Made by a program: the position numbers and the translations under genes. The notes under the pieces were generated by a model, which saw only the letters and a program-made list of their open reading frames with translations, had not been told where the DNA came from and did no database searches. A stretch of 40,340 nt of DNA from JANNWF01 sp052390415 (GTDB lineage Bacteria; Pseudomonadota; Gammaproteobacteria; Xanthomonadales; Xanthomonadaceae), in assembly GCA_052390415.1 (NCBI GenBank), contig JBQTGY010000110.1, positions 1 to 40,340 of the forward strand. Direction: 5' to 3'. Within the stretch, counting starts at the first letter, position 1. Every line of letters starts with the position of its first letter. Shown piece by piece: positions 8,574 through 18,036 of this stretch.

Positions 8574-9658
8574 GCGCGAGCCTCCGCGAGGCAGGCCAAG
8601 GCCACTTGCTCTGCGGCATCGGTCTTGGCGCAGGCACGCGCCGCTTCGGCCATCCGCAACAGGGTGGGTCGGTCCGAGGCCAACGCCAGCAGGCGCTGCT
8701 TGAGCTGCATGGCAAGGTCGGGACCTTCGGCAATTCGTTCGGCGGCACCCGCGTCAACCAGCCACTGCGCGTTGTGCGTCTGGTGATCGTCAACGGCATG
8801 CGGAAATGGCACCAACAACGCGGCAACGCCTGCGGCGGCAAGTTCGGCGACGGTCAAGGCGCCGGAGCGACAAATCACCAGATCGGCCCAGCCATAGGCT
8901 TCGTCCATACGTTCAATGAAGGGCTCCAGACGGACTTCGACGTTGGCTTGCGCATAAGCACTGCGTGCGGAATCAGCCAAACGTTCGCCGCACTGGTGGC
9001 GAATCGTGAATCCGTTCAATCCACTCAAGGCTGCCGGCACGGCTGCGTTGAGCGCTCGCGCGCCCTGACTTCCGCCCATCACCAGCACGCACAACGGCCC
9101 CGAGCGACCTGCCAGGCGCGAACTGGGTGACGGCAGCTGGGCGATCTGATTGCGAACCGGATTGCCCACCCATTGCGCCCCTGCCATGGCATCGGGAAAA
9201 CCAAGCAAGACGCGCTTGGCGATGCGGGCGAGCACGCGATTGGTGAGACCGGGGATGCGATTCTGCTCGTGCACCAGCAACGGGCAACGCAACAGCCACG
9301 CCGCAAGGCCACCGGGTCCGGCCGCATAACCGCCAAAGCTGATCGCGGCACGAGGCTTGATGGCGCGCAGCACCGCGATCGCCTGCAACAACGCTCGCAG
9401 AATGGTCAGCGGAGCCGCCAGCAAGGTCAGCCAGCCGCGACCGCGCAGACCAGACACCGCGATGGTCGACAGGGTGATGCCGGCACCGGGAACGAGTCGC
9501 GTCTCCAAACCGCGCTGGGATCCCAACCACGTCACCGGCACATTGCGGGCGCGCAGCGCAGCGGCGACCGCAAGCCCAGGGAAAATGTGGCCACCGGTTC
9601 CACCCGCCATGATCAACACCGGCGCCTGGAGCATCGAATCGTTCACTGCAGCGCTCAT
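8570..9658 (-). CDS. murG: Lipid II synthase (GlcNAc transferase) MurG
   Basis: Peripheral inner-membrane GT28 glycosyltransferase that adds GlcNAc to lipid I. 362 aa. The N-terminal G loop MAGGTGGHIFPGLAVA (about residues 18-33), FGGYAAGPGG, the acceptor-side HEQNRIPGLTNR and the C-terminal donor-site stretch CRSGALTVAELAAAG are all present. It overlaps ftsW and murC by 4 nt. Confidence 0.97.
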   Translation of the reverse strand: MSAAVNDSMLQAPVLIMAGGTGGHIFPGLAVAAALRARNVPVTWLGSQRGLETRLVPGAGITLSTIAVSGLRGRGWLTLLAAPLTILRALLQAIAVLRAIKPRAAISFGGYAAGPGGLAAWLLRCPLLVHEQNRIPGLTNRVLARIAKRVLLGFPDAMAGAQWVGNPVRNQIAQLPSPSSRLAGRSGPLCVLVMGGSQGARALNAAVPAALSGLNGFTIRHQCGERLADSARSAYAQANVEVRLEPFIERMDEAYGWADLVICRSGALTVAELAAAGVAALLVPFPHAVDDHQTHNAQWLVDAGAAERIAEGPDLAMQLKQRLLALASDRPTLLRMAEAARACAKTDAAEQVALACLAEARA

Positions 9659-10944
9659 CGAATCGTCCCCAGACTGGGCTCGATGCGCTGCCGACCTGTC
9701 ACCAGCGACTGACCGAACATGGGCTCCCGGGTAATGCCAAGCGGGTCCAATTCGGGTTCGCTACGGCCTTGCTCCTGACGCAAGCGCGCCACCACTTTCT
9801 GGGTTCGATCCAACTCGTAGCTGACCCGCAGCAGCACGCCGATGGCCGCGCAGGTCATCAATACGCTGGAACCGCCCGACGAAATGAGTGGCAGGGTGAG
9901 CCCCTTGGTCGGCAGCAGACCGAGGTTGACGCCTACCGAGACCAAGGCTTGCAGGCTGAGCCACAAGCCGACGCCAAAGGCGCAGTAACCTGCAAACGCA
10001 CGGCCCATCTCGACGCCGCGCAATCCCAACCAGAACGCTCGCCCGCACAAGGTCAGGAACACCGCGATCAACAACAGGATACCGAGCAGTCCGGTCTCTT
10101 CCGCGATCACCGCAAAAATGAAATCGGTATGCGCTTCCGGCAGGTAGTACAACTTCTGGATGCTGCCGCCGATGCCGACGCCCAGCCACTCGCCGCGACC
10201 AATCGCGATCAACGCCTGGGTCAATTGGAAACCGTCCTTGAACGGGTCTTCCCACGGATTCATGAACGAGGTCAGCCGGCGCACGCGGTAGGACTCGCTC
10301 ATCGCTGCCCAGGCCACCAAGGGCGCGGCCGCCAGCATCGGCACCGCCGCATGTGCGATGCGCACGCCGCCCAGCCAGATCATGCCGGCAGTGATGGCGC
10401 AGATCAGCATGGCTGAGCCGAAGTCGGGCTGCGCCAACAGGGCCACGACCATCAAACCGGCCACCAGGAAGGGTTTGAGCGCACCGAACCAGCGCGTTTG
10501 CACCTGCTCCCGATGGCGAGCGAGGTAACTTGCCAGCCACAGGATCATGATCAGCTTGGCCGCTTCGACCACCTGAAAATTGGACACGCCCAAGGTGATC
10601 CAACGCCGCGCGCCGTTGACTTCCTTGCCCAAGCCGGGAACGAATACCAGCGCCAGCAATGAGAAGCCAACGACCAACAGCGTGCGGCTATGCCGTTCCA
10701 GCCACTTCAGCTCGGTACGCGCCAGCGCGAATGCCAAGCCGGTGCCTGCGATCAAGAAAATCGCGTGGCGGATCAGGTAATAAAACGGACCCAAGCCTTG
10801 CCCTTCGGCCACCGCAATCGAGCTGGAGGCCACCATCAGCAAGCCAAAGCCAGCCAACACCACGGCGCAATAAAACAGCACGCGGTCGTAGCGGCCTTCG
10901 ATTTCATCCAGGTGCAAGGCCTGTTGGATGCGCTCGACGATCAT
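9655..10944 (-). CDS. ftsW: Lipid II polymerase FtsW (SEDS family)
   Basis: Polytopic SEDS glycosyltransferase that polymerises septal peptidoglycan with FtsI. 429 aa from the ATG at 10944 (MIVERIQQAL), with about ten hydrophobic segments. Family signatures include GKEVNGARRWI, AQPDFGSAM, the YLPEAHTDFIFAVIAEE region and the late LPTKGLTLPLISSGGSS loop. An in-frame ATG at 10971 adds nine residues, but it falls in one arm of an inverted repeat, so I prefer 10944. Neither start has a good ribosome binding site. It follows mraY after 121 bp; murD, normally between them, is missing. Confidence 0.95.
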   Translation of the reverse strand: MIVERIQQALHLDEIEGRYDRVLFYCAVVLAGFGLLMVASSSIAVAEGQGLGPFYYLIRHAIFLIAGTGLAFALARTELKWLERHSRTLLVVGFSLLALVFVPGLGKEVNGARRWITLGVSNFQVVEAAKLIMILWLASYLARHREQVQTRWFGALKPFLVAGLMVVALLAQPDFGSAMLICAITAGMIWLGGVRIAHAAVPMLAAAPLVAWAAMSESYRVRRLTSFMNPWEDPFKDGFQLTQALIAIGRGEWLGVGIGGSIQKLYYLPEAHTDFIFAVIAEETGLLGILLLIAVFLTLCGRAFWLGLRGVEMGRAFAGYCAFGVGLWLSLQALVSVGVNLGLLPTKGLTLPLISSGGSSVLMTCAAIGVLLRVSYELDRTQKVVARLRQEQGRSEPELDPLGITREPMFGQSLVTGRQRIEPSLGTIR

Positions 10945-10965
10945 GGCAGCAGGTCCACAATCAAG

Positions 10966-11043
10966 TTCCATTTCCAGGTCCAGACGAGCGAAGGCTCGCC
11001 GCGAGGTTTGCTCGGCGCGGCTCTTCTGGAGCTGGAACTGGAA
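10966..11043. repeat. Structured inverted-repeat element at the murD position
   Basis: Outer arms TTCCATTTCCAGGTCCAG (10966-10983) and CTGGAGCTGGAACTGGAA (11026-11043) match at 16 of 18 positions when one is reverse-complemented. The 42-nt interior has a GAGC-GAAG-GCTC hairpin and a second stem pairing CCGCGAG with CTCGGCGCGG around a GTTTG loop. It fills most of the mraY-ftsW gap. No coding sequence is recognisable in it. Confidence 0.65.
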
Positions 11044-11065
11044 ACGGAAACTGCTCTGATCCGCA

Positions 11066-12148
11066 TCAGCGCACCTTCAACGTGGCAAGACCGATCAACA
11101 CCAACACCACGGTGATGATCCAGAAACGGACGATGACCCGCGGCTCCGGCCAACCCTTGAGTTCGAAGTGGTGATGGATCGGCGCCATCCGGAATACACG
11201 CCGGCCGGTCAACTTGAAGCTCGCCACCTGCACCATCACCGAGAGCGTCTCGACCACAAAAATACCGCCCATCACCACCAACACCAGTTCCTGGCGGACG
11301 ATGACAGCGATCGCGCCGATGGCGGCCCCCAGCGCCAATGCGCCGATGTCGCCCATGAACACTTGCGCGGGATAGGTGTTGAACCAGAGGAAACCGAGAC
11401 CCGCTCCTGCAATTGCCGCGCAGATGATGGTCAATTCGCCAGCACCGGGAATGGAGGGCATCTGCAGATATGTGGCAAACACCGCATGGCCGGATGCGTA
11501 CGCAAAGATGCCGAGCGCACCCGCTACAAGCACGGCCGGCATGATGGCCAGGCCATCCAGTCCGTCGGTCAGGTTCACCGCGTTGGAGAAACCGACAATC
11601 CAGAAATAGGCGATCACCACAAACATGCCGCCCAGCGGAATCGCGACGCTCTTGAAAAAGGGCACGTGAAATGCGGTCGCCGCGCTGACGTCGGCGGTCC
11701 AGTACAAGGCCAACGCCGCCGCCAGTCCGAAGATCGACTGCAGCAAATACTTCTGCTTGGCCGGCAATCCCTTGGGGTCGCGGCGCACCACCTTGCGCCA
11801 ATCATCCCACCAACCGATTCCGCCAAACGCCACCAACACGCCGAGCACGATCCATACGTAGCGATTGCTGAGATCGGCCCACAACAAAGTCGACAGGGTG
11901 ATCGCAATCAGGATCAGGGCGCCACCCATGGTCGGCGTGCCGGCCTTGACCAGGTGTGTCTGCGGCCCATCGCTGCGGATCGGCTGACCACCCTTCAAGC
12001 GCGCCAGCCGGCGGATCACCCACGGACCCAGTAACAACGACAGCATCAGCGCCGTCAGTGCACTCAAGATCGCCCGGAAAGTAATGTAACCAAACAGCGC
12101 GAACGCACGCTCCAAGCCGGTCAGCCAGTTGAACAGCTCAAGCAGCAT
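11066..12148 (-). CDS. mraY: Phospho-MurNAc-pentapeptide translocase MraY
   Basis: Integral membrane enzyme that moves phospho-MurNAc-pentapeptide to undecaprenyl phosphate, making lipid I. 360 aa from the ATG at 12148 (MLLELFNWL), the same length as the E. coli enzyme, with AGGAGA seven bases upstream; a start at 12175 would add nine residues. About ten membrane segments. Catalytic-region motifs are WWDDWRKV, NLTDGLDGLA, GDIGALALG and HHHFELKGW. Its first 11 bases overlap the end of murF. Confidence 0.97.
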   Translation of the reverse strand: MLLELFNWLTGLERAFALFGYITFRAILSALTALMLSLLLGPWVIRRLARLKGGQPIRSDGPQTHLVKAGTPTMGGALILIAITLSTLLWADLSNRYVWIVLGVLVAFGGIGWWDDWRKVVRRDPKGLPAKQKYLLQSIFGLAAALALYWTADVSAATAFHVPFFKSVAIPLGGMFVVIAYFWIVGFSNAVNLTDGLDGLAIMPAVLVAGALGIFAYASGHAVFATYLQMPSIPGAGELTIICAAIAGAGLGFLWFNTYPAQVFMGDIGALALGAAIGAIAVIVRQELVLVVMGGIFVVETLSVMVQVASFKLTGRRVFRMAPIHHHFELKGWPEPRVIVRFWIITVVLVLIGLATLKVR

Positions 12149-13511
12149 GACTGTTCTCCTGCGTTTCGCTACCACGCAGAGCAGTCACCACGCGATCCAT
12201 GCGGCTGCCGCGCGAACCCTTCACCAGGCAAACGACACCAGCGCGCAGGCGCCCGCTGAGGCCATCGATCAAGGCTCGCTGATTCTCGAAGTGCTCGCCT
12301 TTGTCGCCAAAGGCATGGCTGGCGTGCAGTGCCAGGTCGCCCACGGTGAACAGGCCGGCCAATTTCGCCGCCCTTGCCTGCAGACCAATTTCGGCGTGCA
12401 ACTCAGCGGCCTGCGGACCCAGCTCGAGCATGTCGCCCAGTACCAGCCACGCTTCACCGCCGCCTTGCGCCAGGGTGGCAATCGCCGCGGCCACCGACGC
12501 CGGGTTGGCGTTGTAGCTGTCATCGATCAGCTCCACCCCGTTGCCTAGCCGGTAGCGGGTCTGCCGACCGACCACCGCTTGCGCCCGCGACAATCCAGCC
12601 GCGATGGTGTCAATGCGCGCACCCATCGCCCATGCCATCGCTGCGGCGGCGAGCGCATTGCGCAGGTTGTGGCGGCCTGGCAAGGGCAACTCAATCATCG
12701 CGCTGACGCCATCGGCGTGCAGGCGAAACTGGCTGCCGGCAGCATTGCTGCGGATGGCGGTCGCGCGCAGGTCGGCGTCGGCCTCCAGTCCGAAACGCAA
12801 TTGTTGACGTGCACCGGCGCGCTGGGAAAACCACTCGCCGAAGGCGTCGTCGGCATTGATGACCGCGATACCGTTGGCTGGCAGGGCATCGTAGATGGCT
12901 CCCTTGGTCTCGGCGATGCCCAGCAGCGAACCCATGCGTTGCAGATGCGCCGGGCCGATGTTGTTGACCAGCGCCACCTGAGGCATCGCGATGTTGGCCA
13001 GGTGGGCGATATCACCGGGTTGGCCGGCGCCCATTTCATAGATCGCGTAACGCGTGCCCGCTGGCTCATCGATCAGCGCCAGCGGCATGCCGATCTCGTT
13101 GTTGCGATTGCCTTCATTGGCATATGTGGGTGCAACAGCCTGCAGAATGCCGTGCAGAAGCGACTTCACCGTGGTCTTGCCATTGCTGCCGGTCAGTGCA
13201 AGTACCGTCGAACTGCGCTCTGCGCGCAGCCCGGCGGCAAGCCGACCCAGCGCCAACACGCTATCGTCAACGATGACTTGCGATAGGTGGCAATCAGAGA
13301 TCTGACGCTCCACCAGCACGGCGACCGCGCCATTTGCGCCGGCTTGGGCGACGTAGTCGTGGCCATCAAAACGCTCTCCGCGCAGCGCCACGAAGGCGCT
13401 GGCCGGAAGCAATTGGCGTGAGTCCGTGGAGACTGCGCTGATGATGCTGTCTTGGCCGATCAGCTGACCCTTGACCCACTGCGCCAGCGTGGAAAGTTCG
13501 AGCGCCCTCAT
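12138..13511 (-). CDS. murF: UDP-MurNAc-tripeptide--D-Ala-D-Ala ligase MurF
   Basis: Mur ligase that adds the DdlB product to complete the UDP-MurNAc pentapeptide. 457 aa. N-terminal STDSRQLLPASAFVALRGERFDGHDY, P-loop LTGSNGKTTVKSLL, NEGNRNNEIGMPL, and DDSYNANPASVAAAI near the C-terminal domain are MurF-specific. It overlaps murE by 4 nt and mraY by 11 nt. Confidence 0.97.
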   Translation of the reverse strand: MRALELSTLAQWVKGQLIGQDSIISAVSTDSRQLLPASAFVALRGERFDGHDYVAQAGANGAVAVLVERQISDCHLSQVIVDDSVLALGRLAAGLRAERSSTVLALTGSNGKTTVKSLLHGILQAVAPTYANEGNRNNEIGMPLALIDEPAGTRYAIYEMGAGQPGDIAHLANIAMPQVALVNNIGPAHLQRMGSLLGIAETKGAIYDALPANGIAVINADDAFGEWFSQRAGARQQLRFGLEADADLRATAIRSNAAGSQFRLHADGVSAMIELPLPGRHNLRNALAAAAMAWAMGARIDTIAAGLSRAQAVVGRQTRYRLGNGVELIDDSYNANPASVAAAIATLAQGGGEAWLVLGDMLELGPQAAELHAEIGLQARAAKLAGLFTVGDLALHASHAFGDKGEHFENQRALIDGLSGRLRAGVVCLVKGSRGSRMDRVVTALRGSETQENSHAA

Positions 13512-14992
13512 GCGTGCGTCTCCAGCCAGCGGCGCGCGCAGTCAGCGTCATCAAACGAGCGTTTTTCGCCGTTGATCTCCTGGTAGGACTCGTGACCTTT
13601 TCCGGCGATCAGCACGGTGTCGCCACGCTTGGCCTTGGCCAAGGCCAAACCGATGGCCCGCGCGCGATCCCGTTCGACCTGTACGACGTCGCGCTTGGCG
13701 AATCCAGCCAGGGTGTCGCGGATGATTTGCTCGCCGTCCTCACCACGCGGGTTGTCATCGGTGAGGATCGCCATATCGGCGCCTTGTTCGACCGCCTGCG
13801 CCATCTGCGGGCGCTTGCCGCGATCACGCTCACCCCCACAGCCGAATACACACAGGAGTTGACCTGCGGTATGTGCGCGCAGGCTCGCCAGCGCCTGGCT
13901 CAGTGCGTCGGGTGTATGCGCGTAATCCACCACCACCAGTGGCGCGGTCTCGGCGGCCTCGATGCGATTCATGCGTCCGCTGACCGGCGCCAGCGCGGAC
14001 AAGCGCTCAACCACCTGTGACAGCGGGTAGTCCAGCGCACGCAGGCAACCGGCGACAGCAAGCAGGTTTTCAACGTTGAAGCGGCCCAGCAAGCTACTGC
14101 GCACAAAGTGGCGTGCGCCCGCTTCAATCAGTTCAAAGCTCAAGCCCTGGGCGTCGCAGCGCACGTGTTCTGCATACAAACGCGCACTGGTATTGCCGGC
14201 CGCGCTGAAGGTCCAAATGTCGAGGTCCAGCGGCAGCCGCTGACTCAAATCATGCCCAAACGGATCGTCGACATTGATGACGGCCGCACGCAGGGTCGAC
14301 CAGGCAAACAGCTTGGCCTTGGCGGCGCCATAACTGGCCATGTCGCCGTGATAGTCGAGGTGGTCACGAGTGAGATTGCTGAACACTGCGATATCAAAAG
14401 CGACGGCGTCGACGCGTCCTTGCTCCAGCGCATGTGAGGACACTTCCATCGCAACGGCGCGCGCACCCATCTCGCCCAACTCGGCCAGCGCCGCATGCAC
14501 ACTGATGACGTCGGGCGTGGTCCGCTCGCCGCCGCGCCGTTCACCGCCGAAGTCCATACCCAAGGTGCCAAGACTGCCAGCCGGGCCATGCTGACTCGAC
14601 TGCAAAGCCTGTGCGAGCAACTGCACGGTGGACGTCTTGCCGTTGGTGCCGGTCACCCCGATCACGGTCAGCCGCGCCGATGGTTGGGCGTAGAAGCGGT
14701 CGGCGATCATGCCCAACTGGCCGCGCAGCGCAGGCACCTCGACGGCCAAGCGTGGCAAGTCCAGTTCGGTGCCGACCGGCGCTTCCACCAGTACACAGGC
14801 AGCGCCGCGTGACAGTGCTTCGTCTGCATGCTGCAAGCCATGGGTGGTAGCGCCAGCCAATGCAACGAACGCGCTACCCGGAGTTACCTTGCGGCTATCC
14901 AGGGTCATTGCAACGACCTCGACTTCGGCCAAGGCCGACGCGATCTCGCAGACGCCGTCCAACAATTGCCGCAGTGGCATCGATGCACTCAT
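13508..14992 (-). CDS. murE: UDP-MurNAc-L-Ala-D-Glu--meso-DAP ligase MurE
   Basis: Mur ligase adding the third stem residue. 494 aa. P-loop GVTGTNGKTSTVQLL, then TTPDVISVHAALAELGEMG and SNLTRDHLDYHGDMASY. The DNPR motif in TDDNPRGEDGE marks specificity for meso-diaminopimelate over lysine. It overlaps ftsI and murF by 4 nt each. Because murD is absent from the cluster, the origin of the D-Glu-containing substrate must lie elsewhere in the genome. Confidence 0.97.
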   Translation of the reverse strand: MSASMPLRQLLDGVCEIASALAEVEVVAMTLDSRKVTPGSAFVALAGATTHGLQHADEALSRGAACVLVEAPVGTELDLPRLAVEVPALRGQLGMIADRFYAQPSARLTVIGVTGTNGKTSTVQLLAQALQSSQHGPAGSLGTLGMDFGGERRGGERTTPDVISVHAALAELGEMGARAVAMEVSSHALEQGRVDAVAFDIAVFSNLTRDHLDYHGDMASYGAAKAKLFAWSTLRAAVINVDDPFGHDLSQRLPLDLDIWTFSAAGNTSARLYAEHVRCDAQGLSFELIEAGARHFVRSSLLGRFNVENLLAVAGCLRALDYPLSQVVERLSALAPVSGRMNRIEAAETAPLVVVDYAHTPDALSQALASLRAHTAGQLLCVFGCGGERDRGKRPQMAQAVEQGADMAILTDDNPRGEDGEQIIRDTLAGFAKRDVVQVERDRARAIGLALAKAKRGDTVLIAGKGHESYQEINGEKRSFDDADCARRWLETHA

Positions 14993-16824
14993 GGCAGCAG
15001 ACCCACGTTGTCCGGTACGGACTCGGCTTCCGCCGGCAACAGTCCATCGTCCACACCCGGCGGGGCGAGCGCGGTGGCGGTGCGCGGCGGCACCGCGGCA
15101 AGCAAGCCGGGCACGTCATCCGGCGGAACATTCATGACCCGCAGTGCGCCTTCCATCATCCGCCCGAAGACCGGTGCCGCGACCAAGCCACCGTAGTAGT
15201 CCTTGCCGCTGGGATCGTTGATCACCACGACCACCGAGAATTTCGGGTTGCTGGCCGGAATGAGCCCGGCAAACAGACTGATGTAGCGCTTCTGATAACC
15301 ACCGACGCTGGCCATGCGTGAGGTGCCGGTCTTGCCAGCCGCGCGGAAGCCGGCGACTCGCGCCAGCTTGGCGGTGCCTTCGGAGCCAGTCACGGTTTCC
15401 AGCATGGCGACCAAGGTCGAGGCGAGTTGCGGATCGATCACCTGTCGGCCTGGATTGCGCGCGCCGTGAATGAAGGTCGGCGGCACCAGCACGCCGCCAT
15501 TGCCAATCGCCGCGTACGCCTGCGCCAATTGCAGAGGCGTGGTCGACAGGCCGTAACCATATGAAATGGTCGCCTTGTGCAAGATGCCCCAGCTGCGCGG
15601 CCCAGGCAGCACGCCCGGTGACTCACCCGGAAAACCAATGCCGGTAGCTTCGCCGAAGCCGAACCGCCGCAACACGTCATGGAAATGCTCGTTCGACATT
15701 TCCAAAGCGAGCTTGGTCGCACCCACGTTGGACGATTTCGTCAACAGCTTGGTGAGATCGATCTTTCCGTAATTGTGGATATCCCGAATCGTGTGGCCGG
15801 CCAGCGGCATCGTGCCGGGCGTAGTGTCGATGATCGTTTCCGGCAGGAACTTGCCCGTTTCCAACGCGGCGGCGACGGTGAACGCCTTGATCACCGAACC
15901 CGGCTCAAGCACGTCGGTGACCGCGCGGTTGCGGAACGCACCCGGCTCCAATTCCTCATCACGCGCATTCGGGTTGTAGGACGGCTGGTTGACCATCGCC
16001 AACACTTCGCTGGTATCCACTTCCAACACCACCACCGAGCCGCTGGTCGCACCGTGTTCCAACAGGGCAGTCTTCAACTCGCGATAAGCGAGGTACTGCA
16101 CACGGCGGTCAATCGACAGCGTCAGATTGCGACCCGGCTCGGCGGCGCGAATCAGATCCACGTTCTCGACGATGCGACCGCGGCGATCCCGAATGACCTT
16201 TTTCGCACCCGGCTTGCCGGTCAACCACTCGTCAAATGCAAGCTCCAGTCCTTCCTGACCACGATCATCGATATTGGTGAAGCCGAGCACATGCGACATC
16301 ACATCGCCGGTGGGATAGAAGCGCCGGTATTCACGCTGCGCGGCAACGCCTGGCACGCCCAACGCCATGATCACATCGGCCTCATCCGGATTCAGATGAC
16401 GACGCAGGTAGACAAATTCCTTGTCGGCGCGCTGCGCCAGCCGCTGCGACAGCAGCTCGATACCCGTGCCCAATGCTTCAGCAAGTTCGGGCAGCTTCTC
16501 TGGATGCAGCAGCAGTTCCTGCGGATTGGCCCAGATCGAGACCACCGGCGTGGAAACCGCCAGCGGCTCACCCAGGCGATCGGTGATCATTCCACGCGAA
16601 GTGGCGATGGGCATTTCGCGCAAGAAACGCGCATCGCCTTGCTGCTGATAGAAGTCCTTGTCGATCAGCTGCAAATCGACCGCGCGCACCACCAGCGCGA
16701 CCGTCGACAAACACAACACACCAGCGACAACCAGCAGCCGGCGGCGGGTGTCCAGCCACGGCGAGCGATGGCGCGCGCTGCTGCGCTTGCCTGCTGCTGA
16801 TGGTCTCAACGCGGAGTGCCTCAT
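14989..16824 (-). CDS. ftsI: Septal peptidoglycan transpeptidase FtsI (PBP3)
   Basis: Class B penicillin-binding protein cross-linking septal peptidoglycan with FtsW. 611 aa: basic cytoplasmic start, one membrane anchor at about residues 29-50, a non-catalytic pedestal at about 60-215, and the transpeptidase domain to the end. Active-site motifs are S310-V-I-K, S364-S-N366 and K498-T-G, all intact. The last 30 or so residues form a Pro/Ala-rich tail. It overlaps ftsL and murE by 4 nt each. Confidence 0.97.
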   Translation of the reverse strand: MRHSALRPSAAGKRSSARHRSPWLDTRRRLLVVAGVLCLSTVALVVRAVDLQLIDKDFYQQQGDARFLREMPIATSRGMITDRLGEPLAVSTPVVSIWANPQELLLHPEKLPELAEALGTGIELLSQRLAQRADKEFVYLRRHLNPDEADVIMALGVPGVAAQREYRRFYPTGDVMSHVLGFTNIDDRGQEGLELAFDEWLTGKPGAKKVIRDRRGRIVENVDLIRAAEPGRNLTLSIDRRVQYLAYRELKTALLEHGATSGSVVVLEVDTSEVLAMVNQPSYNPNARDEELEPGAFRNRAVTDVLEPGSVIKAFTVAAALETGKFLPETIIDTTPGTMPLAGHTIRDIHNYGKIDLTKLLTKSSNVGATKLALEMSNEHFHDVLRRFGFGEATGIGFPGESPGVLPGPRSWGILHKATISYGYGLSTTPLQLAQAYAAIGNGGVLVPPTFIHGARNPGRQVIDPQLASTLVAMLETVTGSEGTAKLARVAGFRAAGKTGTSRMASVGGYQKRYISLFAGLIPASNPKFSVVVVINDPSGKDYYGGLVAAPVFGRMMEGALRVMNVPPDDVPGLLAAVPPRTATALAPPGVDDGLLPAEAESVPDNVGLLP

Positions 16825-17090
16825 TGCTGCAGCACCTGCAGTTCGCTGGCTTCGGGATACTTCATGCCCAGCGTGGTGCGCGCGACTTGCTCGATCCGAC
16901 TGGTCGCCGCCCAGGTGGCTTGTTCCAGCTGCAGGCGGCCAAACTCGATGTTGAGTTCGTCACGCTCACGCTCCAGACCGGTGAGCGCAACGAATTGCTG
17001 GCGGTGCTCGTGACGCGCGTAGACCACGCCGACACCACTGCCAACCACAGCCAACACCAATAGAAGAAAGGCAAGCACGTGCAGCTTCAT
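16821..17090 (-). CDS. ftsL: Cell division protein FtsL
   Basis: Small bitopic divisome protein that pairs with FtsB and FtsQ and helps activate FtsWI. 89 aa: a membrane segment at residues 3-24, then a leucine/glutamate-rich coiled coil (LERERDELNIEFGRLQLEQATWA) and the C-terminal region ending YPEASELQVLQQ. It overlaps rsmH and ftsI by 4 nt. FtsL sequences diverge widely, so size, topology and position carry the call. Confidence 0.94.
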   Translation of the reverse strand: MKLHVLAFLLLVLAVVGSGVGVVYARHEHRQQFVALTGLERERDELNIEFGRLQLEQATWAATSRIEQVARTTLGMKYPEASELQVLQQ

Positions 17091-18025
17091 GGCAGCCGCT
17101 CCGCCACCCGCAGCACAGCGCTGCGCGCGCGTGGATTGCGCACCAACTCGGCCGAATCAGCCTTCATTGCAGCGCCGATCTCGCGCAGACTGGGAGCCTC
17201 ACCAGGCAAGGCCGGCAAACGCCGATTGCCTGGCGCCGGTCGTGAGCGAGAATTGATGAAACGCTTGACCGCGCGGTCTTCCAGGCTGTGAAAGCTGATC
17301 ACCGCCAAACGCCCGCCCGGCTTCAGCGCCGAATGCGCCGCCAACAGCCCGGCATCCAGGTCGTCAAGCTCGCGGTTGATGAAGATGCGTAACGCCTGAA
17401 AACTGCGCGTGGCCGGATTCTTGCCCGGTTCGCGGCGGCCAATCGTCCCTTCGATCAATGCCGCCAGTTCAGAGGTGCGCTGCACCGGCGCTTCGGCGCG
17501 CCGCGTCACGATGGCGCGGGCAATCCGGCGGCTGAGTTTTTCCTCGCCGTATTTCCACAGCACATCGGCAATGGCGGCTTCATCGGCGTGCGCCAGCCAC
17601 TCGGCCACCGATTCGCCACTGTCGGGGTCCATGCGCATGTCGAGCGGACCATCGGCTTGAAAACTGAAACCGCGTGCGGGTTGATCGAGCTGCGGTGACG
17701 ACACGCCCAGGTCCAGCAGCACGCCGTCCAGTCCATCGCCCACCGCATCCCACTGCCCCAGCTCGGCGAAGCTGCTGCGGCGCACGCTCACGCGCGCATC
17801 CTCCGCTTGCAGTTGCTGTGCCTGCGCCATCGCCTCGGGGTCCTTGTCCATCACCAACAGCCGACCCGCCGGGCCAAGCTGAGCAAGCACGCCACGCGCG
17901 TGTCCGCCGCGACCGAACGTGCCATCCAGATACTTTCCATCCGCCTTCACCCGCAGCCCATCCATGACCTGCGCAAACAGCACCGGGATGTGCTCCCTGA
18001 CCCCTCCCCACCCCTCCCCGGACAT
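17087..18025 (-). CDS. rsmH: 16S rRNA m4C1402 methyltransferase RsmH with repeat-encoded N-terminus
   Basis: SAM-dependent N4-methyltransferase acting on C1402 of 16S rRNA. 312 aa from the ATG at 18025. The core starts at HIPVLFAQVMDGL, then YLDGTFGRGGHARGVL (SAM site), LDLGVSSPQLDQPARGFSF, and ends with VISFHSLEDRAVKRF. The only ATG near the conserved start lies in the loop of a dispersed hairpin repeat, giving an N-terminus MSGEGWGGVRE made of repeat sequence. Alternatives are a GTG at 18064 just after the mraZ stop, which still reads through the repeat, and a GTG at 17983 with AGGGAG before it, which would lose the conserved HIP. The stop overlaps ftsL by 4 nt. Confidence 0.93.
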   Translation of the reverse strand: MSGEGWGGVREHIPVLFAQVMDGLRVKADGKYLDGTFGRGGHARGVLAQLGPAGRLLVMDKDPEAMAQAQQLQAEDARVSVRRSSFAELGQWDAVGDGLDGVLLDLGVSSPQLDQPARGFSFQADGPLDMRMDPDSGESVAEWLAHADEAAIADVLWKYGEEKLSRRIARAIVTRRAEAPVQRTSELAALIEGTIGRREPGKNPATRSFQALRIFINRELDDLDAGLLAAHSALKPGGRLAVISFHSLEDRAVKRFINSRSRPAPGNRRLPALPGEAPSLREIGAAMKADSAELVRNPRARSAVLRVAERLP

Positions 18026-18036
18026 CGGGGAGGGAG
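17993..18036. repeat. Dispersed hairpin repeat, copy A2 (rsmH start)
   Basis: Minus-strand reading is CTCCCTCCCCG-ATG-TCCGGGGAGGG followed by GTGGGGAGGGGTCAGGGAG, nearly identical to copy A1 at 5381-5426. Stem arms CCCTCCCCG and CGGGGAGGG flank a short apex that contains the ATG used by rsmH. It lies between mraZ and the conserved part of rsmH. Confidence 0.85.

Noticed and set aside
7086..8786. 566-codon plus-strand open frame across murC and murG
   Set aside because: Antisense shadow of intact murC; no recognisable motifs and no start signal.
15679..16800. 373-codon plus-strand open frame opposite ftsI
   Set aside because: Antisense of an intact ftsI with all active-site motifs; His/Arg-rich composition.
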